In this document: positions 12,544-23,786 of the stretch, one piece after another | Position numbering within the stretch: position 1 is the stretch's first letter | Layout of the letters: each line of letters begins with the position of its first letter | NCBI GenBank assembly: GCA_963575645.1 | Contig: OY754467.1 | Coordinates: forward strand, 744,001-808,000 | Reading direction: 5' to 3' | From: Xanthostigma xanthostigma | Lineage: Eukaryota > Arthropoda > Insecta > Raphidioptera > Raphidiidae | Length of the DNA stretch: 64,000 bases | Position numbers and translations under genes: made by a program | Notes under the pieces: model-generated | What the model was told of the DNA's origin: nothing | What the model saw: the letters and a program-made list of their open reading frames with translations, nothing else | The model's database searches: none

Positions 12544-13241
12544 GGAGGTTGAGCCGTTTTACGAAGATAATGAAAAAAATCTGAAATAAAGTTTCTTTAA
12601 TAGATTTTTTTATGACAAAATTTTCTGTAAAAAATCCAAAATCATTAGGATTTATAAAGTTAAAAATTAAAAAAAAACTTTTACATGTAGTCTTATGGAA
12701 AATATGTCAACCTAGCATGCAAACTGTTCATTTTAATTTTTTGCAAATAAACAAATAATGTCAGCAGTTCCGAAAACTAACTATGTAAAGCATCGATGTC
12801 TTACGCGTATTTTAATATTTTTTCCAATTTAATTAGGAGACTTTTAATTAATAAAAAAATTATTAAACCTTAGCACTTTTCGATTATGGACTTTTATTCT
12901 TGACAGTTTTAACAATTTTAACTGAATTTTCAACTTTTTAATGATTTAATTTGTATTACTTCTAATTTCTTTTTTTTAATTATTTACTGCAAAAAATATG
13001 TAAAATGCAGATATTTACATAAATTTATTTTTTTAACCTAACTTTGTACAAAAAGTTCTAAAGTTAGTTCATTAAGTAAAATACTGAAATAATTAATTAA
13101 TATTAAAAAGAATATTTATTTATGCCTTTATGACAATAATTTATTGGTATCATCGACTTATAACCTTTTGTAAAAATTTATTATGGAAAAGTTCCCATTT
13201 AGAATTCGACTTTTGATTGGGACTGTAACGGATCAACCTCC
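12544..13241. mobile_element. TTAA-flanked MITE, copy 2 (inverted)
   Basis: The element is 698 bp, starts GGAGGTTGAGCCGT and ends GGATCAACCTCC, with TTAA at 12540-12543 and 13242-13245. It aligns over nearly its whole length with the reverse complement of 2637-3343, with scattered substitutions and small indels. Confidence 0.8.
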
Positions 13242-13245
13242 TTAA

Positions 13246-13747
13246 ACGGTATCGAAGAGGTCCTATTTTTTAGGGTATCAAATCGCTAAATATCATCTAA
13301 AACCGTAAATTTAAGCAATAATGTAAACATCTTTACTAGATGCGTTTCGTAAGATCTTACAGATTCATCCAAGCCCGAGAGATGGTTTGCGGGCTCTCAA
13401 AGATTTTTACACATGAAAAAAATGTGTTTTTAGGATTAAATGGCGGACGTTGTTATGCATCGCCCTATGGGTGACTTTCTTGGCGGGTTTTTTCGATTTG
13501 ATATTTTCAAACCGTATTTCTGTAAGAAACGTTTATATGCGTTTGTATTGATAATTCAAACTTCCCGCCGAAAATGTCACCCAAAGATCCCCTCCCTTAC
13601 CACGTGTTGTACACGTTCTGCCGCTTCAGGTGTCAGGCGTTGCAGTGATTAGTTGTCCATCCGCTATTCGATCAATTAGATATCTTTGAGACAATCACTG
13701 ATGGACCACGCTGTAGAATTAATAACATTTTTTCTTGAATACTCTAT
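13246..13747. other. Non-coding stretch with a short inverted repeat
   Basis: No gene is seen. An imperfect inverted pair, GGGTGACTTTC..GGCGGG near 13469-13488 and CCCGCC..GTCACCC near 13563-13582, suggests a decayed hairpin element. Confidence 0.3.
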
Positions 13748-14955
13748 TATTCAAAGCAATGGCACGTCAATCCGGTGTCGGAGAGGCAACCGGATGGCGA
13801 GTGGTAATCTGGGCCTATGAGTGGTGCAGAACCCCCTGGTAGCGGCCAAAGTGACCCCAAATGGACGGGGGCGGCGATATGGGGGTGGGGCAAAATCGAA
13901 AAATGTTTGAAAAGGCAACCGGATAAAAATGCGGTTGCATTGAAGGAAATACCCTAATTATATAATAAATTTTTTTTGCCATCCGAACCACGCGGGCCGT
14001 TTTTGCACTAGCGAATAAAAAAAAATAAAAAAAAAAATTGAAAAGGCAACCGCTTCAAAATTAGTGAGCATACTTATTGACACCACCAAACGTTGGAAAA
14101 AAATTGCCATCCGATCCTGATGAGCAGTTTCGGAGAAACAACCCCTCAAAGTCGCCGAAAAACTCTTTTTTTCGATTTTTTCAACAATAAGTAAAAAAAA
14201 CACACTAAAAATTGTTCAAATCTGATGGCATTCGAAATTTATACTGTCCTAAGTACAAATAATAGTGTGTATCAATGCCATCCGATTTTGATTAAATTTA
14301 CCCCTATTTAGCCACCCCCCAAAACTCATGAAAATAACAATTTTATGCAGCGTATGGCATTATTTTTATTGTTATTGAGTTTTGGGGGCTGGCTAAATAG
14401 GGGTAAATTTAATCAAAATCGGATGGCATTTACACACTATTATTTGTACTTAGGACAGTATAAATTTCGAATGCCATCCGATTTGAACAATTTTTAGTGT
14501 GTTTTTTTTTACTTATTGTTGAAAAAATTGAAAAAAAGAGTTTTTCGGCGACTTTGAGGGGTTGTTTCTCCAAAACTGCCCATCAGGATCGGATGGCAAT
14601 TTTTTTCCAACGTTTGGTGGTGTCAATAAGTATGCTCACTAATTTTGAAGCGGTTGCCTTTTCAGTTTTTTTTTTTATTTTTTTTTATTCGCTAGTGCAA
14701 AAACGGCCCGCGTGGTTCGGATGGCAAAAAAAATTTATTATATAATTAGGGTATTTCCTTCAATGCAACCGCATTTTTATCCGGTTGCCTTTTCAAACAT
14801 TTTTCGATTTTGCCCCACCCCCATATCGCCGCCCCCGTCCATTTGGGGTCACTTTGGCCGCTACCAGGGGGTTCTGCACCACTCATAGGCCCAGATTACC
14901 ACTCGCCATCCGGTTGCCTCTCCGACACCGGATTGACGTGCCATTGCTTTGAATA
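13748..14955. mobile_element. 1.2 kb foldback element with near-identical arms
   Basis: Left arm 13748-14328 is repeated inverted at 14376-14955 around a loop of about 47 bases (14329-14375). Ends read TATTCAAAGCAATGG / CCATTGCTTTGAATA. Arms differ at only a few positions: the mirror ORFs at 13958-14203 (minus) and 14497-14745 (plus) differ at only two internal residues. Inside each arm the word GGCAACCGGAT or its complement recurs. The mirror ORFs are hydrophobic low-complexity shadows, not proteins. A transcript of either strand would form a long double-stranded RNA. Confidence 0.85.
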
Positions 14956-16132
14956 TATGTAAATAGTCTATTGTATAAAAAAATCAACACTAAACTTAAT
15001 AAAAACACTTTAATTAGTAAACCATGTGATGTAAATATTTGTGTATATATTAAAAATTGAAGGTTTAGTTAGATTAGCTAATGAATATCAGTAAATGCAT
15101 TTATAGGTTAAATATTATGAAATTTGTGATCTATAATTATAAATTTGTTTATTAACTATTCGTATAAAACGTTCTCTTGTTTTTTTTCCTATATCAATTG
15201 TTTATTTAAAGTAATTTTAATTCTCAATTTATATATTTTGTATAGGCTTTTTCATGAATTGAATTGCGTTATTTTATTTGTAAAATATGGTAGAACGAGT
15301 ACGAAAAATTAGCTCAAAAAAATAAAATTTACTCAGTCATTAAAAATAGTGCCAATGTAGTCAGTAGAAAAAGCTTTTGTTTTTTTTATTCTTCGTAAAA
15401 CAATTGAGTACTTATAAACAAGCTAAATATCAATACAATTTTTTTTATAATTGACATTAAAAATATATCAATCTCGACGAGAAGAGATCAAGAGCTTATT
15501 GGTAAAAGAATACGAAAAGACAAAGGAATAACACACTAAGTTGCCAAGCGTTTGTTTTTTAAATGTGCCCAGAGCCACATAATCTAAGTGTCGCACGATA
15601 ATCACTCACAGAAGGAAACGTTTGTTTTGATCTATTCTTGTCGAAAATGAATGTTATTGTTAATTTATTTTGATATTTTAACTGTTAATGCAAAATTGGA
15701 CAATGCATAAAAATGTATATAAATAAACAAAATTAATGTTTATTGGATGGGATACACTTATTAGATAAAAAAAATGTAAAATATTAAAATATATGTTATT
15801 TATATTTTTGTTTTTACGCACAGTAGTGCTTACTGTTTCACTAAATAAATACTAGTGTTTTAATAAAACAAAAACGCTAAAATTTGAAGTTTTTTTTTTC
15901 ATGAAACAATTTTTTTTTTGAAAATTTTCCAGCTTTGTAATAAAATTTCCCAAAGGTGTATATTTTTCAAGATAAACATACTGAAATGACGTAGATACAA
16001 TTCAGGTTGTGATTGGCTGACTAGATCTACGCCCACTGAACGCTAACCACGAGAAAAACATCTCTCTCACTTACTACAGATAAAGAAGTGTGCGGGTCTT
16101 CGTATGTAATCATAATATGACAGTTAATGTTT
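14956..16132. other. AT-rich stretch without recognised gene
   Basis: Reading both strands I find poly-T tracts and AT-rich DNA with many stop codons, and no exon or terminal repeats I could pair. Confidence 0.4.
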
Positions 16133-16711
16133 ATCATATATATTAATAAGCTAAGGTTAAAGATGTTTGCCTCCCTTTTTAGAAAAAACCTCACAATATC
16201 TCCACATAAATTATATAATTTTACAGATAATTGCTTGCTCTACTGACATCGACAACTAAAAAATTTATTATTGCTTTTGTTTTTGTAAATTAATTAAAAT
16301 ACAGCAACGCTGAACAACGTCTGCCATCTGACGGCTTTAATTTTGAAACAACGTCAACACTTCGATCTGTCATCTGACCTTCATATTGTAAATACAGCAT
16401 ACTGCCATCTGACGGCTTTAATTTTGAAACAGCGAGCAACGCTGAACGTCACAGCAATGCTGCATGATGCCATCTGACGGCTTAGCTCAACGCTTTTGCT
16501 ACTTGCGCCTCTATATGACAATTTTAGTAAAATATTTCTTCGATCTGTCATCTGAGCTTCATATTGTAATACAACAAAAAGAAGAACGTTATAAGCAGTG
16601 TGCAAAATTAGAAACGAATTGAATACCTGCAATCATATTTAAAAAATAATTTTGTAAAGTGATAATTATTATACTTATTTAGTGCGAATAATTCGCACAG
16701 GTCACGCTAGT
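16133..16711 (-). repeat. Dispersed repeat family A, copy 1
   Basis: This 0.58 kb block recurs inverted at 22260-22725. It contains three copies of GCCATCTGACGGC, each in a unit of about 30-60 bp, and ends near the palindrome GTGCGAATAATTCGCAC at 16682-16698. There is no ORF of note and the family is not recognised. Confidence 0.7.
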
Positions 16712-18239
16712 TTATGTATATTTCTTCAATTCTAAGGTTATAAGAACGAAATCAAATTTTGATACGTTCATTGATCCTATTCTCGGATTGGGACCCGGAA
16801 ACAGACCTCGTAATCTCGAGTCATCAAAACGCCATATAAACAATGGCATCGAATGAGACTCTTTGCGGGCCAGGGATAAAAAAATCACTTCCATTAGAAT
16901 TATAAAAAATACATATTTAATTTGTAAAATATAATATTTATTTCGAAAAAGACGTCTTACAAAATAATAGACTTTTTATCTAAATTAATATTTCGATCAC
17001 AACTAGGCAAATATATAAGTAATGGAATCTATCGACTTACAAATTTAATTAATGTTTTTTTTATGGTACCTACTACGTCATTAATCATTATCCTATATCT
17101 ATGACGTCAGTTTGTAGTTGCATCGCTTCCTGACGTCACATTATAATTTTCGGAGCCACACGATTCCGTAGATTGCTTCTAGATTATAGACGCTCGACAA
17201 ATAAGGTTAATTCGTGGTTCGTAAACCGATTTTTATGTAGCTAAAATATAAATAACGCCCCTTTTTTGTGGGTCGGGGGTTCAAAAGTGAAGAAATAGCT
17301 CAGAAAACATTACGGTGTTTTCTCAAAAAAACTGTTTTAGTAACATGTAACGACATCTCATAGAATTTACTCAAAGCAATTAGTTCAGAAGCAAACAAAA
17401 AAAAATTGTTTTAGTACCAAGTCGCGACATCTGACAGAATTCGCTCAAAGCTATTAGTTCAGAAGCAATTCGGGTAGAATTTGCTCAGACGCCAGGCCGC
17501 AAACGAAATACATTTTGTGGAATTTTATCTACTGCACCCGGACGAAACCGGGACGGGCCGGTAGTATTTTATAAAAACTAATAACAGAACCCGGAAAACG
17601 TGGTCGTTAAAGATTTGACGGACTACCCCTTTGAGGAACAAAAGCAAAAAAGTATTTACTTAAATGATTAAATCTAGCAACTCTACAGAGCTAAGATTAA
17701 TTTTTGTTTTAATCAAGAATTGTAGAGTATGTATAGACGCTCAACAGCTAAGGTTATCACCGTCTATTGTTATAAATCAGTGAAGTGGAAGTTATCAGAC
17801 AAAAAAAAACCGCTTTGTTTTAATACACGAATCCGCCACCAGGCGGTCAGTTTAATTTTCAAAACAAATTCAATTACTTACGGATTTTTTTGTTACAACA
17901 AATCAAGGTTTAACGAAACACTTGTTAATATAAACAAACCTTGATCTGTAAAAGTTTTTATTAAATTTCCTAAATAACAAAAAAATATTGTATCTTCGTC
18001 GTCCATATAGATCACCAATAAAAAGGCACTTACAAGATACATTTAAAACATTTCTTAATTTAACAATTTTTTTTTAGCTTCAGATCTTTGCCTCGTTTTC
18101 TAATTAAAAAAACAATAAAAATGAACGCTTTATTACCTTAATTACAAATAAATAATTTTATTTGTCCTTCTATAACACAATTTTAATCAACGGCATTGAT
18201 TGAAAAGAATCGCGGATCTGAAAGGTTCGGAAGTTAGTC
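16712..18239. other. Repeat fragments, no gene
   Basis: It contains solitary copies of the TATAGACGCTC(G/A)ACA motif at about 17187 and 17734, and a pair of similar segments around 17330-17465 (CAAAGC-ATTAGTTCAGAAGCAA repeated). No supported exon. Confidence 0.4.
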
Positions 18240-18600
18240 ACAAATAGCGTCGCAAAGGCACATTTTAGAGCTGTTGTGACCCCCACCACCTCCCAGCTAC
18301 CTGAACGGAACGTGCGCTCGTCGGTGATTGGCCGTGATCGCTCGTTGCCTTTGTCACTTGTCGCTTTCCTGCTTTAAAGTACAGTCGAGTACGCTGTTGT
18401 CGAGTTGTTATTGCTATTTTAGTTTTGTTGTGTTGCGAGTTTGTAGTTTTTCAACAGACTGTACAAGCGCAAGCCCGCATTCGCATCTAACTTCCGAGCC
18501 TTTTAGATTCGTGGCGCGTATTATACCGTCTTTTTGTTTTTCCATTGTAGCCGAGAATTAAGTTCTGAATATTCTACGCCCTCCTCATTGCGAGGATTTA
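18240..18600. promoter_or_regulatory. GC-rich candidate promoter / first exon
   Basis: Local GC content is clearly higher than the flanks and CpG is frequent. On the plus strand GATTGGCC (18328 area) precedes CTTTAAAG and an initiator-like TACAGTCGAGTACG at about 18379-18393. The plus-strand ORF here lacks any recognised domain. It may be a non-coding first exon; direction and target gene are unknown. Confidence 0.25.
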
Positions 18601-18903
18601 TATTATGAAAGTTGGATAACATAGCATTTTAAATTATTTGAAACGGTATAGAAAACAATTTATTAAAGTTAAAAAGAGATAGGGAGATATTTGCACTGTT
18701 TTGTCAAATAATTTCATAAACAAATTATAAAAGATTTTTTTGATCGTCGGCGATTGTGCATCAGCATATTATTTTTTTGCCGGCGTTGCCAAATGTACGC
18801 TCACGAATTTTTTGAGACATGTCCGAAAAGTGAGAAGCTCAAAAAGCGCGAATCTCAGACATTTTTTCCAACAGAAACTGCAAACTGTGGCCTGTTTGTT
18901 TTT

Positions 18904-19365
18904 AAACGCTTTATATTAGCTTGGGTTGTAAGTAACTATGTATGTATGTCCGTAACGGAATCTTTGAGCATAATTTTCACCAATTTCCCGAAGTCTGATT
19001 AATTTGAAACTTTGCATACGTATCAAGGACCGATGACAATGCAATAATTTGATAACAGTTTCCCATTATCCTTATTAGGACCCCCAGGATTAATAAATTC
19101 TTTTATAGATCCTCAAACTAAAAAGTGAAAAATAAAATATAGTTTAAAAAAAACTAAAAAACACGCTTTATATCGGACTAAAAAGTAAAAAATAATTGTT
19201 TTAAAATAAGCTTAAAAAGCGTGGGGCGCTTTGTTCCACATTTTCGTACATCGAGCGCCCAACGCTTTTTAAGCTTATTTTAAAACAATTATTTTTTACT
19301 TTTTAGTCCGATATAAAGCGTGTTTTTTAGTTTTTTTTAAACTATATTTTATTTTAATTGTTAAT
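18904..19365 (+). repeat. Hairpin repeat family C, copy 1
   Basis: A 5' part (AACGCTTTATATTAGCTTGG, then a block ending ATAGATCCTC) is followed by a strong hairpin: arms at about 19130-19221 and 19262-19350, loop about 19222-19261. A second copy with the loop inverted lies at 50916-51640. No coding capacity. Confidence 0.75.
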
Positions 19366-19705
19366 TATTTTTTCCTTCCATTGTGTTTTGATTACAAAAC
19401 AGTTTTATAGGTTAAGACACTGTTGACATCTTGTGGGAAAATCGAACACTTAAAAATGCCGGAACATTTAAAATCTTCAGCAACACAGTAAAAATCGCGT
19501 TTGATCCATAGCTCATTTCTCTAGATTAGTACAGTTGAAAATTAGACAATTTTAAGTATAAATAGCATACTTAATTATAAATGAACAATTTTTTTATCAC
19601 ATGGCACCATGTATTTCAACAATACAATATTAAAAAATTGCACTCAAAATTCAGTACACGAGTTTTTAAATCACAAAAATAAAAAAAACGAAACGATTTT
19701 CTTTT

Positions 19706-20215
19706 TTACTGTATAGTGCATTCGCAACACTGCATCGTGTAATAAAGGCACTTGACTGCACATTCTTCGTTTTCTTCTTCGTTCTTTTTCTCCGATTGTT
19801 TCGTCCAGACGGCATCGAGTTGATCACAGTTCCCGTTCTGTTTATCGAGCGGCGTCTCGTTGTTGTCAACGTCTCTACTGGCGCCGTCGATCATTTCGAT
19901 TGTGTCGTCGTCGGCAATGTCTCGTCCCGTATTCGTGACGACGATACTGGGCACGGCCTCCTTGGTGGCATTCGAATTCGATCTGGGCCGCTGTTCCACG
20001 AGGACGGTGGCTTCGACGGTCTCTCCGCTTTGTGCGGCCGCCGCCGCTGCGACGTCGCCGCTTTGCACGCCCTTATCCTGTTTGTTATTCTGGCCGACGT
20101 GGTTTGTTATCAGTGTGTTGTTGCAACCGGACGTTGTTCCGCCCGGCGGAAGCGTCAGGTTGGGCGCTTCCAATTTCAAGTCTCGTGCTACATTCGAAGA
20201 ATCGCCCGACATCAT
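19706..20215 (-). CDS. Last exon of an unidentified protein with Cys-rich CAAX-like end
   Basis: A minus-strand exon opens after a pyrimidine-rich acceptor (TTTGTTGCAG at 20229-20220) and runs to a stop at 19706. From its first ATG (20215) it codes 169 residues, but the frame is also open from the exon start, so this may be the 3' part of a longer protein. The sequence is hydrophilic with an Ala run, Asn/Asp/Glu-rich stretches and an acidic K-K-N-E-E-E-N-E-E block, ending C-L-Y-Y-T-M-Q-C-C-E-C-T-I-Q. The last four residues, C-T-I-Q, fit a CAAX prenylation box, with nearby cysteines that could be palmitoylated. Its GC content and codon regularity stand out from the surroundings. I do not recognise the family. 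Upstream exons are proposed at 34073-34220 and a 5' UTR exon near 23000. Confidence 0.6.
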   Translation of the reverse strand: MMSGDSSNVARDLKLEAPNLTLPPGGTTSGCNNTLITNHVGQNNKQDKGVQSGDVAAAAAAQSGETVEATVLVEQRPRSNSNATKEAVPSIVVTNTGRDIADDDTIEMIDGASRDVDNNETPLDKQNGNCDQLDAVWTKQSEKKNEEENEECAVKCLYYTMQCCECTIQ

Positions 20216-20219
20216 GTCA

Positions 20220-20660
20220 CTGCAACAAAAAAAAAAACAACAGTCAATTTTTGGGCTGAAATTTGGCACACAGATTTGTTATGACGTAGATCGTAGGCTA
20301 TTAACGGATTTTTAAAAATTCAATCCCTGAAAGGGTGTAACGGGGGTTCAAATTTTGCATGGAGAAATCATATAAGATAGATGTATCAATTCGAAAATGC
20401 CAACAAATAAATAAATACGTGTTTAGTGCTTTTTCAAAAACAACCCCTTCACAGGGTTAAAAGAGATAAATAGTCTAAAAATCAACATGGGTGTCATTTT
20501 CAAGGTTTGTCAGGACGTTGATCATGCGAATGTCATCAATTTTGAAATTTATTGGGGGTATCTATGTCGAGAAAGGAGTAACCATGCCCAAATAATGGGA
20601 ATGCATCCGTGTTTCGTCTCAATCGCGTGCGAAGCCGCCGGTAACGGCTAATTATATATA
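20220..20660. other. Intronic or intergenic DNA, nothing recognised
   Basis: It begins with the acceptor tract of the preceding exon. The rest has no exon or paired terminal repeats that I can support. Confidence 0.35.
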
Positions 20661-21199
20661 CAGTGTAACCTCTTTATAACGTCCTTCGTTATAACGAAAA
20701 ACTCCCTATAACGTAGAAAATTTTACAGTTTGGTTGGTTTACCTTAAAACCCATACATCAATACCCTCTTTATAGCGTAACAATCATTCTCTATTACGAT
20801 GAAATATGTTCATATTTAGGCGTATTTAACAGTGTAATTGTTTTTATACAACAAAATGAAGATGAAGAAGATGATAAAAAGGACGATTTTTAACCATCAT
20901 CAACTATTCAACACGCACTTGATGCCGCTAAACTTATCGAAACATTCCTATTGTTTAATGAAGGTGATTTCACCACATCCCAAGAGTCAAGACATGCATA
21001 ATACTTAATAAAATACAAAACAAATATTGGCATAGCAAAAACGCCAAGCAAAGTTAACAGACTACATGGAATAAATTAATTAGGTGAAATTTGGTTATTT
21101 TTCTTTCTTCCCTTTCCCTCCATATAACGAAAACTCTTTATAACGAAAAAAAATGCTCGGTCCCTTGAGATTCGTTATAAAGAGGTAAAGGTTACACTG
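20661..21199 (+). mobile_element. pogo/Tigger-type MITE with transposase remnant
   Basis: TIRs CAGTGTAACCTCTTTATAACG and its inverted partner are flanked by TA (20659-20660, 21200-21201). The interior has CGTTATAACGAAAA-type subterminal repeats. At about 20856-21000 the plus strand translates to an acidic run, a stop, then A-L-D-A-A-K-L-I-E-T-F-L-L-F-N-E, which resembles the C-terminal end of pogo-type transposases. It is an internally deleted, non-autonomous copy. Confidence 0.75.
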
Positions 21200-21201
21200 T
21201 A

Positions 21202-22259
21202 TTTCAGAAAGATAGATAACGGGAGATGTGAGTTATCATTTGAAAGGGCCTACTATCTTCCTAAAATGTTGTGTCGAGCTTTTCCTGAAAAAGCACTTCA
21301 TAAAATGACCCCCCCCCCCTTCTATTTCAAAACGAGTACAGCTAACATTTCGAAAAACTAGCTGTGAATATTTTACAGGAAAACTATTACGAAGTTATAT
21401 AATTGCCGAGAAATAAATAACAGCCGACGCAAAACAAAATTCATTAAATGCGTTCGACGAAGTCTTTACCGATTTGTGTTTTTAATTATTTATTCGTTTA
21501 TTAGTTGCACGGAACCCTCGGCGCGTAAATTTTCAATCACTATAACAGAACATAACCTACAGTACGCCCGGCTTCTAAAAACAAAACACCGTCTTGTTCA
21601 AAATTTATTTATTATTATTTTTAGAATCATAAACACAAAGAATAAGTTGTTCTATTAAATAAGAAAATTATTATTCATACTTGTATTCATTTCTAACGGT
21701 TTATTTTTTAAAACTATGCATTCGGTTTGTTGTTGTTGTTTGTTGCTTAAGTATTTTCAATAATCCAAAACACGTGTTTACCAATTCTGATTGCATGGGA
21801 AAATTTTATCAGTAATATTTAATCTTTATTTTAGGTACTTAGTCTTTGTGATTAGTTTGAAATATTTTCTGTTTCACCAAAGCACTAAAAATATTGTTAT
21901 TCCTTGGGTTTTACAGTTCTATTACGGTCAAATTTTATGGCAGGCTAAAATGAAGGGTCGTAAACCCTTAATTAATGGCGACATTCTGCAAAGTCAATGT
22001 TGGAAAAGTGGTTTTAAATATTTGTCAGTTTATAACTTCGACAAAGTGAGATAAACACAGTACCGTGAATTCCAACATTGCCAATATTTTTCAATCATAA
22101 TTCTGAACACATGAGAATCATAAAATATTTTTTGAAATAGTTTTTTGCACAATTTTCATTTCGAATCAACATTTTTCCTACGCATTCTGATAAAAAATTT
22201 AAGCATCAAAAGCGACTTTTTTATGCAGATCAGTCATTTGTTTTTGTGTGATTACAATC
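21202..22259. other. Non-coding stretch
   Basis: It holds a C9 run at about 21310 and AT-rich DNA. The plus ORFs at 21476 and 21791 have no domain, no splice context and a composition like the background. Confidence 0.35.
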
Positions 22260-22725
22260 TAACTAGCGTAACCTGTGCGAATTATTCGCACTAAATAAGT
22301 ATAATAATTATCACTTTACAAAACTATTTTTTAAATATGATTGCAGGTATTCATTTCGTTCCTAATTTTGCACACTGCTTATAACGTTCTTCTTTTTGTT
22401 GTAAAAGAAATATTTTACTCAAATTGTCATATAGAGGCGCAAGTAGCAAAAGCGTTGTTCAGCGTTGCCCGTCAGATGGCAGTATGCAGTATTTACAATA
22501 TAAAGGTCAGATGACAGATCGAAGTGTTAACGTTACGCCGTCAAATGGCAGACGTTGTTCAGAGTTTAATTAATTTACAAAAACAATAACAATAATAAAT
22601 TTTTTAGTTGTCGATGTCAGTAGAGCAAGCAATTATCTGTAAAATTATATATAATTTATGTGGAGAAATTGTGTGGTTTTTTCGTAAACATCTTAAACCT
22701 TAGCGTATTAATATATATGATGATG
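22260..22725 (+). repeat. Dispersed repeat family A, copy 2
   Basis: It is the reverse complement of 16133-16711 with one internal deletion: it starts ACTAGCGTAACCTGTGCGAA and carries one partial GCCGTCAAATGGCAGAC and one CCCGTCAGATGGCAG unit where copy 1 has three. Confidence 0.7.
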
Positions 22726-22987
22726 TTTTATATTACAGAGAGTTTCACAATGGCATTAGACCGCTCCTGTACTTATAAAAAAACTGTAAGTATGATCACA
22801 ATCTAAGGTCATTGTCAAATCAAGTTCTTCTACAAAGCTTTTTACAGCCCAGATGTTATAAAAGACTTTACAGTAGTTCGACATAAGTAAAATTTAAAAC
22901 GATAAAAAAAAGAAACCTTACAAAGGTCGAGTCTGGAATCCAGTCAGATATATTTTTAGTTTCTTCACCGATGCGCTTTTGTCATAC

Positions 22988-23310
22988 CTTTATTGTTGAC
23001 ACAACAACTTCACAACACCATCGACAACAGCATACACCACCAACCTTTATGGCTGAACTGCTGCACAGTGTAAAATAGTGTTGTTGACCGCCAGGCCACC
23101 GGCTCTGATCTGGCACAAATGTCGTCTCGTCTTCGACGACGGACAAAACAAAACACAGTGCACTTATCTGCGGGTTTGTAAAGCGCACGCTTCTCGAAAA
23201 CTGCAGGCAAAACGGCCGCTTATCGGGCATCGAAGTCTCTCGACAGCCCGTGCTGCAGCCCCCGCGCATTTCGATGGAAAACGATCCCAGCGGTTTGCGG
23301 TGTGACGAAA
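22988..23310 (-). other. GC-rich candidate 5' UTR exon
   Basis: About 320 bp with raised GC and CpG content lie in AT-rich DNA and end on the minus strand at AATAAAG|GTATGAC, a usable donor at 22987. It could be the non-coding first exon of the gene whose last exon is 19706-20215. Short ORFs on both strands look accidental. Confidence 0.3.
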
Positions 23311-23786
23311 TAGTTTTTTATGGACTTTAACCCGTGTTAATTGAAGGATTGAAAAATTAAAAAAGTCAAAATTTCTAGCAATTCGCCAAACAATCGATTA
23401 TCAAAAATTGAATTTGGAGAAACCGACAGAGATACGGAATTTTGGGTTGGAAGCAAGATTTCTTTTTGTATAAACATTGCCAAAACAGTTTACAGTAATC
23501 TGCACAGACGGAGTAACGATGCAATTGTATTGAAATAAAATTTGATTCAAATAGACAATTAATTCAATAATAGAATTTCAGTAATTATTGTAATCGACAT
23601 TTTATCTGATTTAGCCAAGGTTACTTATATACTACAGGGGCCCAGGCATGCGACGATGTAGCTATTTCAATTATTAAATAAACTGGTAAATAATAAATTT
23701 CCTGTAGCTGTTACGTTGTAGCGGAAAAGACTTCTAAAAAGGTCAGTTTTATAATACTTGAAATACTGTTTAATCTATATCTATAG

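Noticed and set aside
13958..14745. Two similar 81-82 codon ORFs suggesting a duplicated gene
   Set aside because: They are the two arms of the foldback read in mirror fashion; hydrophobic low complexity and no flanking signals.
19796..20315. Long plus-strand ORFs (162, 151 and 75 codons) opposite the CAAX-tail exon
   Set aside because: They lie antisense to the better-supported minus exon, lack splice context and have Arg/Ser/Cys-skewed composition typical of shadows of GC-rich coding DNA.
22739..22786. Mini exon ATG GCA TTA GAC between ATTACAG and GTAAGT
   Set aside because: Only 12 codons, next to a repeat end, and no exon to join it to; likely chance.
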